From Mycetocola_B reblochoni (GTDB lineage Bacteria > Actinomycetota > Actinomycetes > Actinomycetales > Microbacteriaceae): 64,000 nt of DNA. Positions 1 to 9,074 of the stretch are shown in pieces. The position numbers and the translations under genes are program-made. The first letter of the stretch is position 1, and each line of letters begins with the position of its first letter. The notes under the pieces are model-generated. The model had not been told where the DNA came from and searched no databases. It saw only the letters and a program-made list of their open reading frames with translations. The stretch covers positions 62,001 to 126,000 of the forward strand of contig NZ_RCUW01000001.1 of assembly GCF_003667525.1 (NCBI RefSeq), written 5' to 3'.

Positions 1-1224
1 GCGACGCTGACCGTCGAGACCCTCGAGCACGACGGCACCCGCCGACTCATCCCCCTCCTCGATGCCCGCCGCCCCCTGCTCTGGCAGCGGCGCGACCGCG
101 GCCTCGCCGGCGTCGGCGAGGTCCTCCGCCTGGAGTACTCCGGCCCGACCCGCTTCGCCGACGCCGCGAGGGACTGGGCCGCGATCACCGCGGCGGCCGA
201 CGTCACCGACGAGGTCGGGCTGCCGGGCACGGGACTTGTCGCCTTCGGCACCTTCGCCTTCGACGACTCCTCGGCCGAGCGCAGCGTCCTCATCGTCCCC
301 CGCCTGATCGTCGGGACGGCGGAGGGCCGGACGTGGGTCACCCGCATCCGGCTCGGGGACGCGGCCGACGGCTCCCCCGAGCTGCAGCCCCGCGCGATCG
401 GCCCCGAGTACCGCATCGGCTTCCTCCCCGGCACCCCGGGACCCGACGGCTACCGCGCCGCCGTCGCCGAGGGCGTCAGGCGCATCGCCGAGGGTGGACT
501 CGACAAGGTCGTCCTCGCCCGCCAGGTGCACGGCAGGCTGCCCGCCGGCGCGGACCTGCGTCGCGCGCTCGGCGACCTGGCCCTCAGCTACCCCGAGTGC
601 TGGACCTTCGCCGTCGACGGCATGCTCGGCGCCAGCCCGGAGACCCTCGTCCGCGTCGTCGACGGGCGGGTCAGCACCCGCGTCCTCGCCGGAAGCGCGG
701 CCAGGGGCGCCGACGCGGACGCGGACAGGGCCGCGGCCGACGGGCTCCGCACGAGCCCGAAGAACACCAGCGAGCACGACTTCGCCGTCCGCAGCGCCCT
801 CGCGGCGCTGGCTCCGCACGGCGAGGAGCTGACCACGGGCGAGGGCGTCTTCGCGCTCAAGCTGCCCAACCTCTGGCATCTGGCGACCGACATCACCGGC
901 CGGATCGGTGACGGCTCCGGAAGCCTCGACCTGCTCGGCGCGCTGCACCCCACCGCCGCGGTCGCCGGCACCCCCCGGGCCGACGCGCTCGCGACCATCC
1001 ACGAGCTGGAGGGCTTCGACAGGGGCCGCTTCGCCGGACCGGTCGGCTGGGTCGGCGCCGGGGGCGAGGGCGAGTGGGCGATCGCCCTCCGCTGCGCGCA
1101 GCTCGGTGCCGACGGCGCCATCACCGCCTCGGCCGGTGCGGGGATCGTCGCGGCGTCCGACCCGGACGCGGAGCTCGCCGAGACCCGGATGAAGCTCAGG
1201 CCCATCATCGAGGCCTTCGGCTAG
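1..1224 (+). CDS. menF: Isochorismate synthase MenF (5' partial)
   Basis: The frame is open from base 1, so about 407 C-terminal residues are visible and the start lies upstream of the window. The enzyme converts chorismate to isochorismate, the first menaquinone-specific step. Family signatures visible in order are GLVAFGTFAFDD, KVVLAR, LGASPETLV, LAGSAARG, SPKNTSEHDFAV, ALHPTAAVAGTP and the Mg-binding C-terminal run ASAGAGIVAASDPDAEL. They cover the chorismate-utilising catalytic domain. The stop TAG overlaps the stop of the convergent gene within a CTAG tetranucleotide. menD, menA, menE, menB and menC follow within 8 kb, which supports MenF over EntC or a salicylate synthase. Confidence 0.93.
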   Translation, partial: ATLTVETLEHDGTRRLIPLLDARRPLLWQRRDRGLAGVGEVLRLEYSGPTRFADAARDWAAITAAADVTDEVGLPGTGLVAFGTFAFDDSSAERSVLIVPRLIVGTAEGRTWVTRIRLGDAADGSPELQPRAIGPEYRIGFLPGTPGPDGYRAAVAEGVRRIAEGGLDKVVLARQVHGRLPAGADLRRALGDLALSYPECWTFAVDGMLGASPETLVRVVDGRVSTRVLAGSAARGADADADRAAADGLRTSPKNTSEHDFAVRSALAALAPHGEELTTGEGVFALKLPNLWHLATDITGRIGDGSGSLDLLGALHPTAAVAGTPRADALATIHELEGFDRGRFAGPVGWVGAGGEGEWAIALRCAQLGADGAITASAGAGIVAASDPDAELAETRMKLRPIIEAFG

Positions 1225-2105
1225 GCGCGCTCCCCCTCGGCCGTTCCCACCTCGACGGCACCCGCGAGGCGGTGGCGCTGCTCGTCGACGTCGTAGGCAG
1301 GGAGCGGCCAGACCGGCGCGATCCCCTCCAGTGCGCGCAGCAGCAGACTCTGAACGGCCAGCCGCGCGTACCACTTGCGGTCCGCGGGGACGACCGCCCA
1401 CGGCTCGGCCGCGGTCCGCGCGAGCACCCGCTGGTAGGCGTCCTGGTACGACGGCCACAGCAGCCGGTCGTCAATGTCGGCCGGGCTGAACTTCCACCGC
1501 TTGTCCGGTCGGTCCAGGCGTGAGGAGAGCCGGGCGTGCTGCTCCTCCGGCGAGATGTGCAGCATGACCTTGACGATGCGGATGCCCCGCTCCGCCCAGG
1601 CCCGCTCCGCCTCGACGATCGCGTCGTAGCGCCGCTCGATCTCGTCCGGCGCGGCCAGGCCGCGCACCCGAGCGGCGAGCACGTCCTCGTAGTGGGAACG
1701 GTCGAAGACCCCGATCATCCCCGGCTCCGGCAGTTCGCGTTCGATGCGCCAGAGGAAGTCGTGGGCGGCCTCCTCGGGCGTGGGCGCCTTGAAGGCGCGG
1801 ATCCGCACGCCCTGCGGGTCGACGGCCCCGACGACGTGGCGGACGATGCCGCCCTTGCCCGCTGTGTCCATCCCCTGGATCACCAGAAGCACCGCCGCGT
1901 CCGTCGTCCCGGCGAAGCCCGAGGCGAACAGGCGTTCCTGCAGCCCGTCGAGCCGGGCGGCGTCACGGGCGAGGAGCTCCTCGCCCTCGGCCTTTCCGCC
2001 GTCGAAGCCGGGAGTGGACCGGGGGTCGATGAGTGGCAGTCGCGCGTCCGCGCCCACCGTCACGGCGGAGGCGATGGCGGCGGCGGGGTCGGTCTTTTCG
2101 CTCAT
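1221..2105 (-). CDS. PPK2-family polyphosphate kinase/phosphotransferase
   Basis: 294 aa, the usual size of a one-domain PPK2 protein. These enzymes move phosphate between polyphosphate and nucleotides. A Walker A-like GMDTAGKGG lies at residues 78-86 and the Walker B/lid element FDRSHYEDV at about 134-142, both diagnostic. The sequence has no transmembrane segment. It starts at ATG 2105 and ends convergently with menF. Whether it prefers AMP, ADP or GDP cannot be read from the sequence. It sits between menF and menD on the other strand, with no obvious functional link to quinone synthesis. Confidence 0.9.
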   Translation of the reverse strand: MSEKTDPAAAIASAVTVGADARLPLIDPRSTPGFDGGKAEGEELLARDAARLDGLQERLFASGFAGTTDAAVLLVIQGMDTAGKGGIVRHVVGAVDPQGVRIRAFKAPTPEEAAHDFLWRIERELPEPGMIGVFDRSHYEDVLAARVRGLAAPDEIERRYDAIVEAERAWAERGIRIVKVMLHISPEEQHARLSSRLDRPDKRWKFSPADIDDRLLWPSYQDAYQRVLARTAAEPWAVVPADRKWYARLAVQSLLLRALEGIAPVWPLPAYDVDEQRHRLAGAVEVGTAEGERA

Positions 2106-2206
2106 CCCGTCATTGTGCTGCCGCCGGGATCGGGTGTCGATCCCTCGGCTCGGCGCGCCGACCGGGACGGGCGGAGTCCACGGGGCGGCCGGGGTCGCTC
2201 AGCGTT

Positions 2207-2240
2207 CAGCGCTCAAGGTCCAGCGCTCAAGGTCCAGCGC
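2207..2240. repeat. 14-bp tandem repeat just downstream of menD stop
   Basis: Two exact copies of CAGCGCTCAAGGTC (2207-2220 and 2221-2234) are followed by the first bases of a third copy that merges into the menD stop. Read on the menD strand, the repeat places TGA in the two alternative frames. The menD frame meets a TGA just beyond the array. Confidence 0.8.
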
Positions 2241-3911
2241 TCAGCGCTCGAGCGGAACGCGGATGAGGACAGGCCGCTCAGCCGCCTGCGTGAGAGCCTG
2301 CTCCAGGGAGCCACGGGTCGCCGCGGTGCGGAACTCCCAGCCGTAGGCGCGCGCGAGTGCCTCCATGTCCACGGACTGCGGCGTGAACAGCACGCGATCC
2401 CTGTCCGCGCGCGTCCCCACCGACGCGGCCTCGAGGCCGTCGAAGATCGTGCCGCCGCCGTCGTCGCCGACGATGACCTGGATGCGCGCGGGGTCCTCCA
2501 CGTCGACCCGGAGCAGCGAGCCCGCGTCGTGCAGCAGCGCGAGGTCGCCGAGCACCACCCGCGTCATCCCGTGCCCCTGCGCGGCCGCGACGGCCGCCGC
2601 GATGCCGAGACCCGTCGCGACGGTGCCGTCGATGCCCGCCAGCCCCCTGTTGGCGTGGACGGGGATACGCTTGCCCGGCAGGGTCGCGTCGGCGACGCGG
2701 ATGAGCCGCGACGCCCCGAACAGGATCCGGTCGTGCGGCCAGCTGACCCGCCAGACCGACTCGACGAGCATCTCCCTGTCGACCGCGGCCCTGACCTGGG
2801 CGAACTCACGCTTGACGTGGGCGAGCCTGACCGCGGGGTCGTGCGAGTTCGCCGCCTCGGGGTCGGGCGCGACCGAGGTGTCGTGCGCGTCGAGCCAGGC
2901 ACGGGACGCCCGCAGCCAGCCGCCCAACCACTCTCTGTCGGCCTGCCCCCCGACGACGTCGACACCCGCGACGACCGTCGCGGAACCGGTGCGTCCTGCC
3001 ACGGTCTCGTGCCCGTCCGGATCGACGACGATCACCTCGACGCCTGCCCTGCCGAGCAGCGCGGGCACCTCCCTGCTGAGCGTCGGGTGGCCGAGGACGA
3101 CGACGCGTTCGACGCGTCCGCCGAGCCGGGGGTCCGCGAGCAGCTCACGGTAGTTGACGACGACGTTCCGGCCGAACCTCGCGCCCGAGCTGACCTCCGC
3201 CAGCAGCGGCCAGCCGCCGAGGTGGGCGATCTCCTCCGCCAGGGGTCCGGCGTCCGCTCCGGCGACGACGACGGTGCGCGGCCCCTGCACCAGGTCCAGC
3301 CGCGGGCGCGAGGACGGTGCCCGCAGCTCCGGCGCAGGACCGGCGGCGAGGGCGAACGGCTCGGGCAGGGCCGACGACAGCGGATCCCTGAAGGCGACGT
3401 TGAGCTGCACCGGGCCGCTGCCCCCGCCGGCGCCGCCCCTGCTCGCGGCGACGGCCGCGGCGATCCGGTCCGCGTCGACGGCGGTATCCGCGCCGAGGTC
3501 GACGCTGTCCCTGAGCACCGCGCCGAACACGCCGTCCTGTCGCGTCGTCTGGTTGGCGCGCACACCGTGCAGTTCCTCCGGCCGGTCGGCGGTGGCGAGC
3601 AGAAGCGGCACCCTGGCGTGGTGGGCCTCGAGGACCGCGGGATGCAGGTTGGCCACCGCCGTGCCGCTGGTGACGACGACGAGGGCGGGGACCCCGGTCT
3701 CACGTCCGATCCCCAGGGCGAAGAAGCCCGCCCCGCGCTCGTCGAGCCTGACGTGCAGACGGAGCGTCCCCGACCGCTCGGCCGCCGCGGCGGCGAAGGC
3801 GAGCGCCTGCGAGCGCGACCCGGGGGCCAAAACCACGTGCCTGACGCCGACGGCGGCGACGGCGTCGAGCAGGGCGACGGCGCGGGCTGTCGAGCCCGCC
3901 GCCTCAGCCAC
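2241..3911 (-). CDS. menD: 2-succinyl-5-enolpyruvyl-6-hydroxy-3-cyclohexene-1-carboxylate synthase MenD
   Basis: 556 aa from GTG 3911, within the family's usual 550-600. This ThDP- and Mg-dependent enzyme joins isochorismate and 2-oxoglutarate. Visible signatures are APGSRSQALA near residue 30, DERGAGFFALG, TSGTAVANLHPAV, TADRPEELHGVRANQTT, and in the C-terminal ThDP domain VHANRGLAGIDGTVATGLG and VGDDGGGTIFDGLE. The open frame extends upstream to 4151, but that part is Arg/Thr-rich out-of-frame translation of the neighbouring gene. The GTG overlaps the upstream stop by 8 bp (GTGGCTGA), suggesting translational coupling. Confidence 0.95.
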   Translation of the reverse strand: MAEAAGSTARAVALLDAVAAVGVRHVVLAPGSRSQALAFAAAAAERSGTLRLHVRLDERGAGFFALGIGRETGVPALVVVTSGTAVANLHPAVLEAHHARVPLLLATADRPEELHGVRANQTTRQDGVFGAVLRDSVDLGADTAVDADRIAAAVAASRGGAGGGSGPVQLNVAFRDPLSSALPEPFALAAGPAPELRAPSSRPRLDLVQGPRTVVVAGADAGPLAEEIAHLGGWPLLAEVSSGARFGRNVVVNYRELLADPRLGGRVERVVVLGHPTLSREVPALLGRAGVEVIVVDPDGHETVAGRTGSATVVAGVDVVGGQADREWLGGWLRASRAWLDAHDTSVAPDPEAANSHDPAVRLAHVKREFAQVRAAVDREMLVESVWRVSWPHDRILFGASRLIRVADATLPGKRIPVHANRGLAGIDGTVATGLGIAAAVAAAQGHGMTRVVLGDLALLHDAGSLLRVDVEDPARIQVIVGDDGGGTIFDGLEAASVGTRADRDRVLFTPQSVDMEALARAYGWEFRTAATRGSLEQALTQAAERPVLIRVPLER

Positions 3912-4422
3912 GCGCCGAGCCCGTGCCGTCGTCGTCGCGCTCGGGCCCGCTGCGGCGGTCCGCCGACGGGTCCTCGACGTCGTCGTTCGGCTCCGGCACG
4001 CCCTCGCCCGGCGTCGCGTCAGCGGCGTCCGCCGCGCCGTCACTGGATGGCGCGCGCCCGGCGGCGTCCGGACCGCCGGAGGGGTCCTGCCGTCGTGTCG
4101 CGTCGCGACGCTCCTCCTCGTCGATGGCGAGGAGCTGCTCCTCCAGCTCACGGATGCGCTCGTCCTGATCGGCCCTGTCCAGGTCGCTGAGGAAGAGCGG
4201 GTCGTCGTCGGGCGAGGCCGGGCGCACCACCGGGCCGGCCGGGCCGCGACCGATCACGAACCACAGCACGAGACCGATGAGGGGCAGGATGAGGATCAGG
4301 ACGATCCATGCCGGTCGCGACAGGCCCCTGATCCGGCCCTTGGCGATCATCGCGCAGTCGACGACGGCGTAGATCGTCACGACGACCAGGATCGGGATCG
4401 CGATCAGGAGGAGTCGAAGCAT
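3904..4422 (-). CDS. Small membrane protein with PLDc_N (cardiolipin synthase N-terminal) domain
   Basis: 172 aa from ATG 4422. The N-terminus has two membrane segments (LLLIAIPILVVVTIYAVVD and IVLILILPLIGLVLWFVIG) separated by a short polar turn containing SRPAWI. This is the PLDc_N pattern found alone in many actinobacterial proteins. The remaining ~100 residues are charged, Pro/Asp/Ala-rich and low-complexity, with a short coiled-coil-like DRADQDERIRELEEQLLA. No phospholipase HKD motif is present, so it is not a cardiolipin synthase. It lies directly upstream of menD with an 8-bp overlap. Its role is unknown. Confidence 0.85.
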   Translation of the reverse strand: MLRLLLIAIPILVVVTIYAVVDCAMIAKGRIRGLSRPAWIVLILILPLIGLVLWFVIGRGPAGPVVRPASPDDDPLFLSDLDRADQDERIRELEEQLLAIDEEERRDATRRQDPSGGPDAAGRAPSSDGAADAADATPGEGVPEPNDDVEDPSADRRSGPERDDDGTGSARG

Positions 4423-4494
4423 GCCTCCATGGTAGTCGGCCGCCCTGGCGGCACCCGGGCCGGGCGCCCAGCCGGCGGCCGTAGACTGGCGGGC

Positions 4495-4824
4495 GTGACA
4501 TCCACGCGTTCCGTCCTCCTGTACACCGCGCTGCGCCTCGCCGTGTTCGTGGTGCCCTTCGTCATCTTCCTCGCCATCGGCGTGCTGGGGCCGTACGCCG
4601 CCCTGTACGCGGCCATCATCGGGCTCGTGCTGTCGCTGCTGTTCCTGCGCGGCTCCCGGGACCGCGTGGCGATCGCCATCGACCGCAGGCGCCGCGGCGT
4701 CGACGACGAGGGCCCCCACCTGGACGAGGACGCGGAGGACGCCGCCGTCGACGAGGCGGCGACGGACACCGCCGCCGAGCGTCGCGGCGACGGAACCGCG
4801 GGCGGGCCCGCGTCCGGCTCCTGA
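4495..4824 (+). CDS. DUF4229-type small membrane protein
   Basis: 109 aa from GTG 4495. Two membrane segments at residues ~8-28 and ~30-48 are followed by SRDRVAIAIDRRRR and a charged Asp/Glu/Ala-rich tail. DUF4229 proteins with this layout commonly neighbour menA in actinobacteria; that is recalled knowledge, and the function is unknown. The gene diverges from the PLDc_N gene and converges on menA. Confidence 0.8.
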   Translation: MTSTRSVLLYTALRLAVFVVPFVIFLAIGVLGPYAALYAAIIGLVLSLLFLRGSRDRVAIAIDRRRRGVDDEGPHLDEDAEDAAVDEAATDTAAERRGDGTAGGPASGS

Positions 4825-4879
4825 TCCCGCGCGAGACGGGCGCGTCGATGCGCACCGACCTCCCCGCGCCGCCGACGGC

Positions 4880-5866
4880 TCAGAGCACGAGCGCCGCCGA
4901 CAGCAGCACGCTGAACACGATCTGCACGAAGCCGACCAGCTTGAGGACGAGGATCAGCTCCTTCGGCGTCGTCGCCGTGACCGCGATGAGGCAGGCGGGG
5001 ATGGCGATGAGCAGCCCGAACAGCGCCCCCCAGGCGAGCGGATAGAAGATCGCCAGGAGCGCGGCGAGCGCGAACGGAACGAGCAGCTGCAGGCAGAACA
5101 GCACGAGGCTGGCCGTCCGGCCGATGCGAACGCTCAGCGTGCGCTTGCCCGCCGCCCTGTCCTGCTCGATGTCGCGGATGTTGTTGATCTCGAGGGCGGC
5201 GCAGGCGATGAGCCCGCCGCCGATCGCGCCGATCCAGGCCTCCTGGCTGAGCAGCCCCACCTGGGCGTACATCGTGCCGAGCGTGGCGACGAGCCCGAAG
5301 AACAGGAAGACGAAGACCTCGCCGAAGCCGAGGTAGCCGTAGGGACGCCGTCCGCCCGTGTAGAACCACGCGGCCACGATCGCGAGCACGCCGACGAGCG
5401 GCAGCCACCAGATCCCCGTCACGACGGTGAGGACGACGCCCGCGATAGCCGCGAGCCCGAAGAAGCCCAGTGCCACCCGCAGCACCGCCGACGCCGGGGC
5501 CAGTCCGCCTCCGACGAGACGGCCGGGGCCGACCCTGGCGTCGTCGGTCCCGCGCACGCCGTCGCTGTAGTCGTTGGCGTAGTTGACGCCGATCTGCAGC
5601 GCCACCGCGATGACCAGGCACAGCAGTGCCCTCACCCAGTGGAACTCCCCCGGGTCCCCAGCGCGCACCGCCGCGGCCGTTCCGATGAGCACGGGCGCGA
5701 GCGCCATCGGCAGGGTGCGGATGCGCGCGCCCTCCACCCAGTCGCGCCAGCCCGCGGTGCGCGGAGGCGGGGTGTCCCTGTACGCGGGGTTCCCGCTGCG
5801 TCCACGCCGTTGGCGGTTCGCCGCGATCGTCGTCGCCGGGTCGAGTCGTTGTTGTCTGGGGGCCAC
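4880..5866 (-). CDS. menA: 1,4-dihydroxy-2-naphthoate polyprenyltransferase MenA
   Basis: 328 aa from GTG 5866, which has a good AAGGA ribosome site 7-8 nt upstream. This integral membrane UbiA-family enzyme attaches the polyprenyl tail to dihydroxynaphthoate. The first Asp-rich Mg-diphosphate motif is NYANDYSDGVRGTDD and the second is INNIRDIEQDRAAGKRTL. About eight hydrophobic segments are visible. The basic N-terminus before DWVEGARIRTLP is typical of actinobacterial MenA. An upstream extension of the frame to 6766 is antisense-like, Arg/Ala-rich sequence and is not used. Confidence 0.94.
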   Translation of the reverse strand: MAPRQQRLDPATTIAANRQRRGRSGNPAYRDTPPPRTAGWRDWVEGARIRTLPMALAPVLIGTAAAVRAGDPGEFHWVRALLCLVIAVALQIGVNYANDYSDGVRGTDDARVGPGRLVGGGLAPASAVLRVALGFFGLAAIAGVVLTVVTGIWWLPLVGVLAIVAAWFYTGGRRPYGYLGFGEVFVFLFFGLVATLGTMYAQVGLLSQEAWIGAIGGGLIACAALEINNIRDIEQDRAAGKRTLSVRIGRTASLVLFCLQLLVPFALAALLAIFYPLAWGALFGLLIAIPACLIAVTATTPKELILVLKLVGFVQIVFSVLLSAALVL

Positions 5867-5901
5867 CTGGCGTCCTTCCGCTCTCAGGCCCGATCCTACC
5901 G

Positions 5902-7080
5902 TCAGTGCCGGGGCCCGGCCGGGGCGAGCAGGCGCGCGATCGCGACCCGGTCGGGCTTGCCCGACGCGGTCATCGGCACGGTGTCGAGACGGCGGACGGC
6001 GGCCGGCTGCGCCGCGACGCCGATCGCCTGGGCAGCGATCGCCCGCGCCTCGGCGAGGTCGACGTCGACCGCAGCGACGACGACGGGGACCTGCCCCCAC
6101 TGCTCGTCGTCGCGGGCGAGCACGACGACGCCGTCCCAGCCGGGCCGGTCGCGGAGGACCGCCTCGAGCCGGTCGAGCGAGACGTTCGTCCCGCCGGAGA
6201 CGAGGACGCGGTCGCGGCGCCCGGAGACGCCGAGCACGCCGCCCTCGATCGATCCGGTGTCCCCGGTCAGGTATCGCCGCCGCGCGCCCTCGCCGCGGAA
6301 GCGCTCCGCCGTGAGCCGGGGATCCCCGAGGTATCCCTCGGCGAGCACGGCGCCGCCGACCGCGACCTCGCCGTCGGCCACGGAGAGCTCGACACCGTCG
6401 AAGGGGACGCCGTCGTACACGCAGCCGCCCGCCGTCTCGCTCGAGCCGTAGCTGCGGTGCAGCCGCACGCCCACAGCGGCCGCACGCTCGGCGAGCGGCA
6501 GCGGCAGACGCTGGCCCCCGACGACGACGCCGTCGAAGCGGGTGAGAGCCGCGACCCCCTCCTCGTCGTCGAGCAGACGGCTGAGCTGGACGGGAACGAG
6601 CGAGGTGTAGTGCCTGACGCCGGGGTCGAGCAGGGCGGCCGCCGCGACGAAGCCGTCGGGACGGAAGGGGCCCTGCGGCGCCGCGACCGCCTCGGTGCCG
6701 TCCAGGAGCGAGCGGATCAGCACCTGGACGCCGGCGATGTAGTGCGGAGGCAGAGCGAGCAGCCACTGGCCCGGCCCTCCCAGCGCGCGCCCGCTCGCCG
6801 CGTGCGAGGCTCGCAACGCCCCGGCGCTGAGAGCGACCCGCTTGGGGTACCCGGTCGAGCCGGAGGTCTCGACGACCAGCGCGATCCGATCGGCGACGCC
6901 GCCCGCGACGGGGGCACCCGCGACGGGCATCGCCTGCTCCTCTCCGGCTCGGGGAAGCAGCGCGGGACCGGTGCCCTCAAGCGCCACCGCCAGCAGCCGC
7001 GAGACCCGGGCGTGGTCGTCCGCTCCGACGGCGACCTCGGCCAGCGGTCGCGAGCCGCCGAGCGGGTCTAGAACTGCCAC
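5902..7080 (-). CDS. menE: o-Succinylbenzoate--CoA ligase MenE
   Basis: 392 aa from GTG 7080, short for the acyl-adenylate family but usual for actinobacterial MenE. It activates o-succinylbenzoate with CoA. The signatures are the P-loop ETSGSTGYPKRVALS, the A5-like RSYGSSETAGGCVYDG, GDTGSIEGG, the hinge region GRRDRVLVSGGTNVSLDRLE, and the catalytic lysine context TASGKPDRVAI near the C-terminus. The start overlaps the menB 3' end by 13 bp, so menB, menE and probably menA are co-transcribed. Confidence 0.92.
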   Translation of the reverse strand: MAVLDPLGGSRPLAEVAVGADDHARVSRLLAVALEGTGPALLPRAGEEQAMPVAGAPVAGGVADRIALVVETSGSTGYPKRVALSAGALRASHAASGRALGGPGQWLLALPPHYIAGVQVLIRSLLDGTEAVAAPQGPFRPDGFVAAAALLDPGVRHYTSLVPVQLSRLLDDEEGVAALTRFDGVVVGGQRLPLPLAERAAAVGVRLHRSYGSSETAGGCVYDGVPFDGVELSVADGEVAVGGAVLAEGYLGDPRLTAERFRGEGARRRYLTGDTGSIEGGVLGVSGRRDRVLVSGGTNVSLDRLEAVLRDRPGWDGVVVLARDDEQWGQVPVVVAAVDVDLAEARAIAAQAIGVAAQPAAVRRLDTVPMTASGKPDRVAIARLLAPAGPRH

Positions 7081-7973
7081 GGGTACGGCGCCCAGTCGGG
7101 CTCGCGCTTCTGCAGGAACGAGTCGCGCCCCTCCACGGCCTCGTCGGTGCCGTAGGCGAGCCGCGTGGCCTCACCGGCGAAGACCTGCTGGCCGACCATC
7201 CCGTCGTCGACCGCGTTGAAGGCGAACTTGAGCATGCGGATCGCCGTCGGCGACTTGGTGAGGATCGTGCGCGCCCAGTCCAGCGCGGTCTCCTCCAGCT
7301 CGGCGTGCGGGACGACCGCGTTGACCGCCCCCATCTCGTACGCCCGCCTGGCCGAGTACTCCCTGGCGAGGAAGAACACCTCCCTGCCCACCTTCTGCCC
7401 GACCTGCCGGGCGAAGTAGGCGCTGCCGTAGCCGCCGTCGAAGGAGCCGACGTCGGCGTCGGTCTGCTTGAACCTGCCGTGCTCCTCGCTGGCGATGGTG
7501 AGATCGCAGACGACGTGGAGCGAGTGCCCTCCCCCCGCCGCCCAGCCCGGCACGACGGCGATGACGACCTTCGGCATGAAACGGATCAGCCGCTGCACCT
7601 CGAGGATGTGCAGCCGACCCGAGCGCGCCCGGTCGACGCCCTCGGCGGTGTCGGTGTCCGAGTACTGGTAGCCGTCCCTGCCGCGGATGCGCTGGTCGCC
7701 GCCGGAGCAGAACGCCCAGCCGCCGTCCTTCGGACTCGGACCGTTGCCGGTGAGCAGCACGACGCCGATGCGCGGGTTGACCCTGGCGTCCTCCAGGGCG
7801 CGGTACAGCTCGTCCACCGTGCGCGGGCGGAAGGCGTTGCGCACCTCGGGGCGGTCGAAGGCGATCCGGGCGATGCGTCCGCTTCGATCGTGGTGGTAGG
7901 TGATGTCCTCCAGGGGTCCGGCCCCCTCCGCCGTCGTCCACTGCTCGGGGTCGAAGATCTCGGAGACGCTCAT
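7068..7973 (-). CDS. menB: 1,4-dihydroxy-2-naphthoyl-CoA synthase MenB
   Basis: 301 aa, a full-length crotonase-fold enzyme that closes the naphthoquinone ring. Visible are RPEVRNAFRPRTVDEL, the CoA/oxyanion segment FCSGGDQRIRGRDGYQY, the second oxyanion region WAAGGGHSLHVVCDL, and TDADVGSFDGGYGSAYFAR, which carries the MenB-type catalytic Asp. ATG 7973 is the only sensible start. It is first in the menB-menE-menA direction and diverges from menC across ~65 bp, which must hold both promoters. Confidence 0.95.
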   Translation of the reverse strand: MSVSEIFDPEQWTTAEGAGPLEDITYHHDRSGRIARIAFDRPEVRNAFRPRTVDELYRALEDARVNPRIGVVLLTGNGPSPKDGGWAFCSGGDQRIRGRDGYQYSDTDTAEGVDRARSGRLHILEVQRLIRFMPKVVIAVVPGWAAGGGHSLHVVCDLTIASEEHGRFKQTDADVGSFDGGYGSAYFARQVGQKVGREVFFLAREYSARRAYEMGAVNAVVPHAELEETALDWARTILTKSPTAIRMLKFAFNAVDDGMVGQQVFAGEATRLAYGTDEAVEGRDSFLQKREPDWAPYPWQF

Positions 7974-8038
7974 GGCCCAAGTCTACGAGCCGTCCGGTCC
8001 GGCTCGTGCTCCCGTCCTGGCGGCGCGACAATGGAGGG

Positions 8039-9055
8039 GTGCCGACCCCTGACTCCCCCGTGCCGCTGCCGTCCGCCGACGAGCTCGTCGAGCGCAGCCA
8101 TGTCGTCGCCCTCCCCCTGGTGACCCGGTTCAGGGGCATCACGGTGCGCGAGGCCGTGCTGCTGGAGGGGCCGGAGGGATGGAGCGAGTTCTCGCCCTTC
8201 GTCGAGTACGCCGACCCGGAGGCGTCGAGCTGGCTGGCCGCCGCGGTCGAGGACGGCTGGTCCCGCGGCCCGGAGCCGCTCAGGGACTTCGTCCCCGTCA
8301 ACGCCACGGTTCCGGCGGTGCACGCCGACGAGGTCCCCGCCGTGCTGGCGCGCTACGACGGGACGACGACCGTCAAGGTGAAGGTCGCCGAGCGGGGTCA
8401 GTCGCTGTCCGACGACGTCGCACGCGTTGCAGCCGTGCGTGCCGCCCTCGGCGACGGGGGCATGATCCGCGTCGACGCGAACGGCGGCTGGGCGGTGGAC
8501 GAGGCGGTCGCGGCGCTGCGCGCCCTGGAGCCGTTCGGCCTCCAGTACGCCGAGCAGCCCTGCGCCGGCGTCGATGAGCTGGCCGCGCTACGGGTACGCC
8601 TGGACGGCCGGGTCGCCGTCGCCGCCGACGAGAGCATCCGCAGGGCCGCCGACCCCGAGCGCGTCGTGGCGGCCGGCGCCGCGGACGTCATCGTCATCAA
8701 GGCGCAGCCGCTCGGCGGCGCCCGGAGGGCGATCGCGCTCGTCGAGCGACTCGGTCTGCCCGCCGTGGTCTCCAGTGCGATCGACACGAGCGTCGGACTG
8801 TCGCTCGGAGCGCGGCTGGCCGCCGCGCTGCCCGGCCAGCAGCTCGCGTGCGGGCTCGGCACGGCGTCCCTGCTCGCGGCGGACGTGACCGCCGACCCGC
8901 TGCGTGCCAGGGGCGGAGCCGTCGCCGTGCGGAGGGTCGTCCCCGACGCGGAACTGCTCGCCCGGCACGCCGCCGCGCCGGAGCGCACCCGCTGGTGGCG
9001 TGAGCGACTGCGCCGCTGTGCCGGGCTGCTCGCCGCGCGCACGGACGTGGGGTGA
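8039..9055 (+). CDS. menC: o-Succinylbenzoate synthase MenC
   Basis: 338 aa from GTG 8039; another in-frame GTG lies at 8006 and one at 8060. This enolase-superfamily enzyme dehydrates SHCHC to o-succinylbenzoate. Catalytic elements in order are the TVKVKVAERG lysine pair, metal ligands in IRVDANGGW, YAEQPC and VAADESIR, and the second catalytic Lys in VIVIKAQPLGG. The GGAGG before GTG 8039 is only 1 nt away, so the exact start is uncertain. Confidence 0.9.
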   Translation: MPTPDSPVPLPSADELVERSHVVALPLVTRFRGITVREAVLLEGPEGWSEFSPFVEYADPEASSWLAAAVEDGWSRGPEPLRDFVPVNATVPAVHADEVPAVLARYDGTTTVKVKVAERGQSLSDDVARVAAVRAALGDGGMIRVDANGGWAVDEAVAALRALEPFGLQYAEQPCAGVDELAALRVRLDGRVAVAADESIRRAADPERVVAAGAADVIVIKAQPLGGARRAIALVERLGLPAVVSSAIDTSVGLSLGARLAAALPGQQLACGLGTASLLAADVTADPLRARGGAVAVRRVVPDAELLARHAAAPERTRWWRERLRRCAGLLAARTDVG

Positions 9056-9074
9056 GGATCGGCGCCGGGCGCGG

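Noticed and set aside
1536..4190. Plus-strand open frame of 884 codons opposite PPK2 and menD
   Set aside because: Rich in Arg/Asp/Gly with no domain; it is the antisense shadow of menD and PPK2, both of which have full family motifs.
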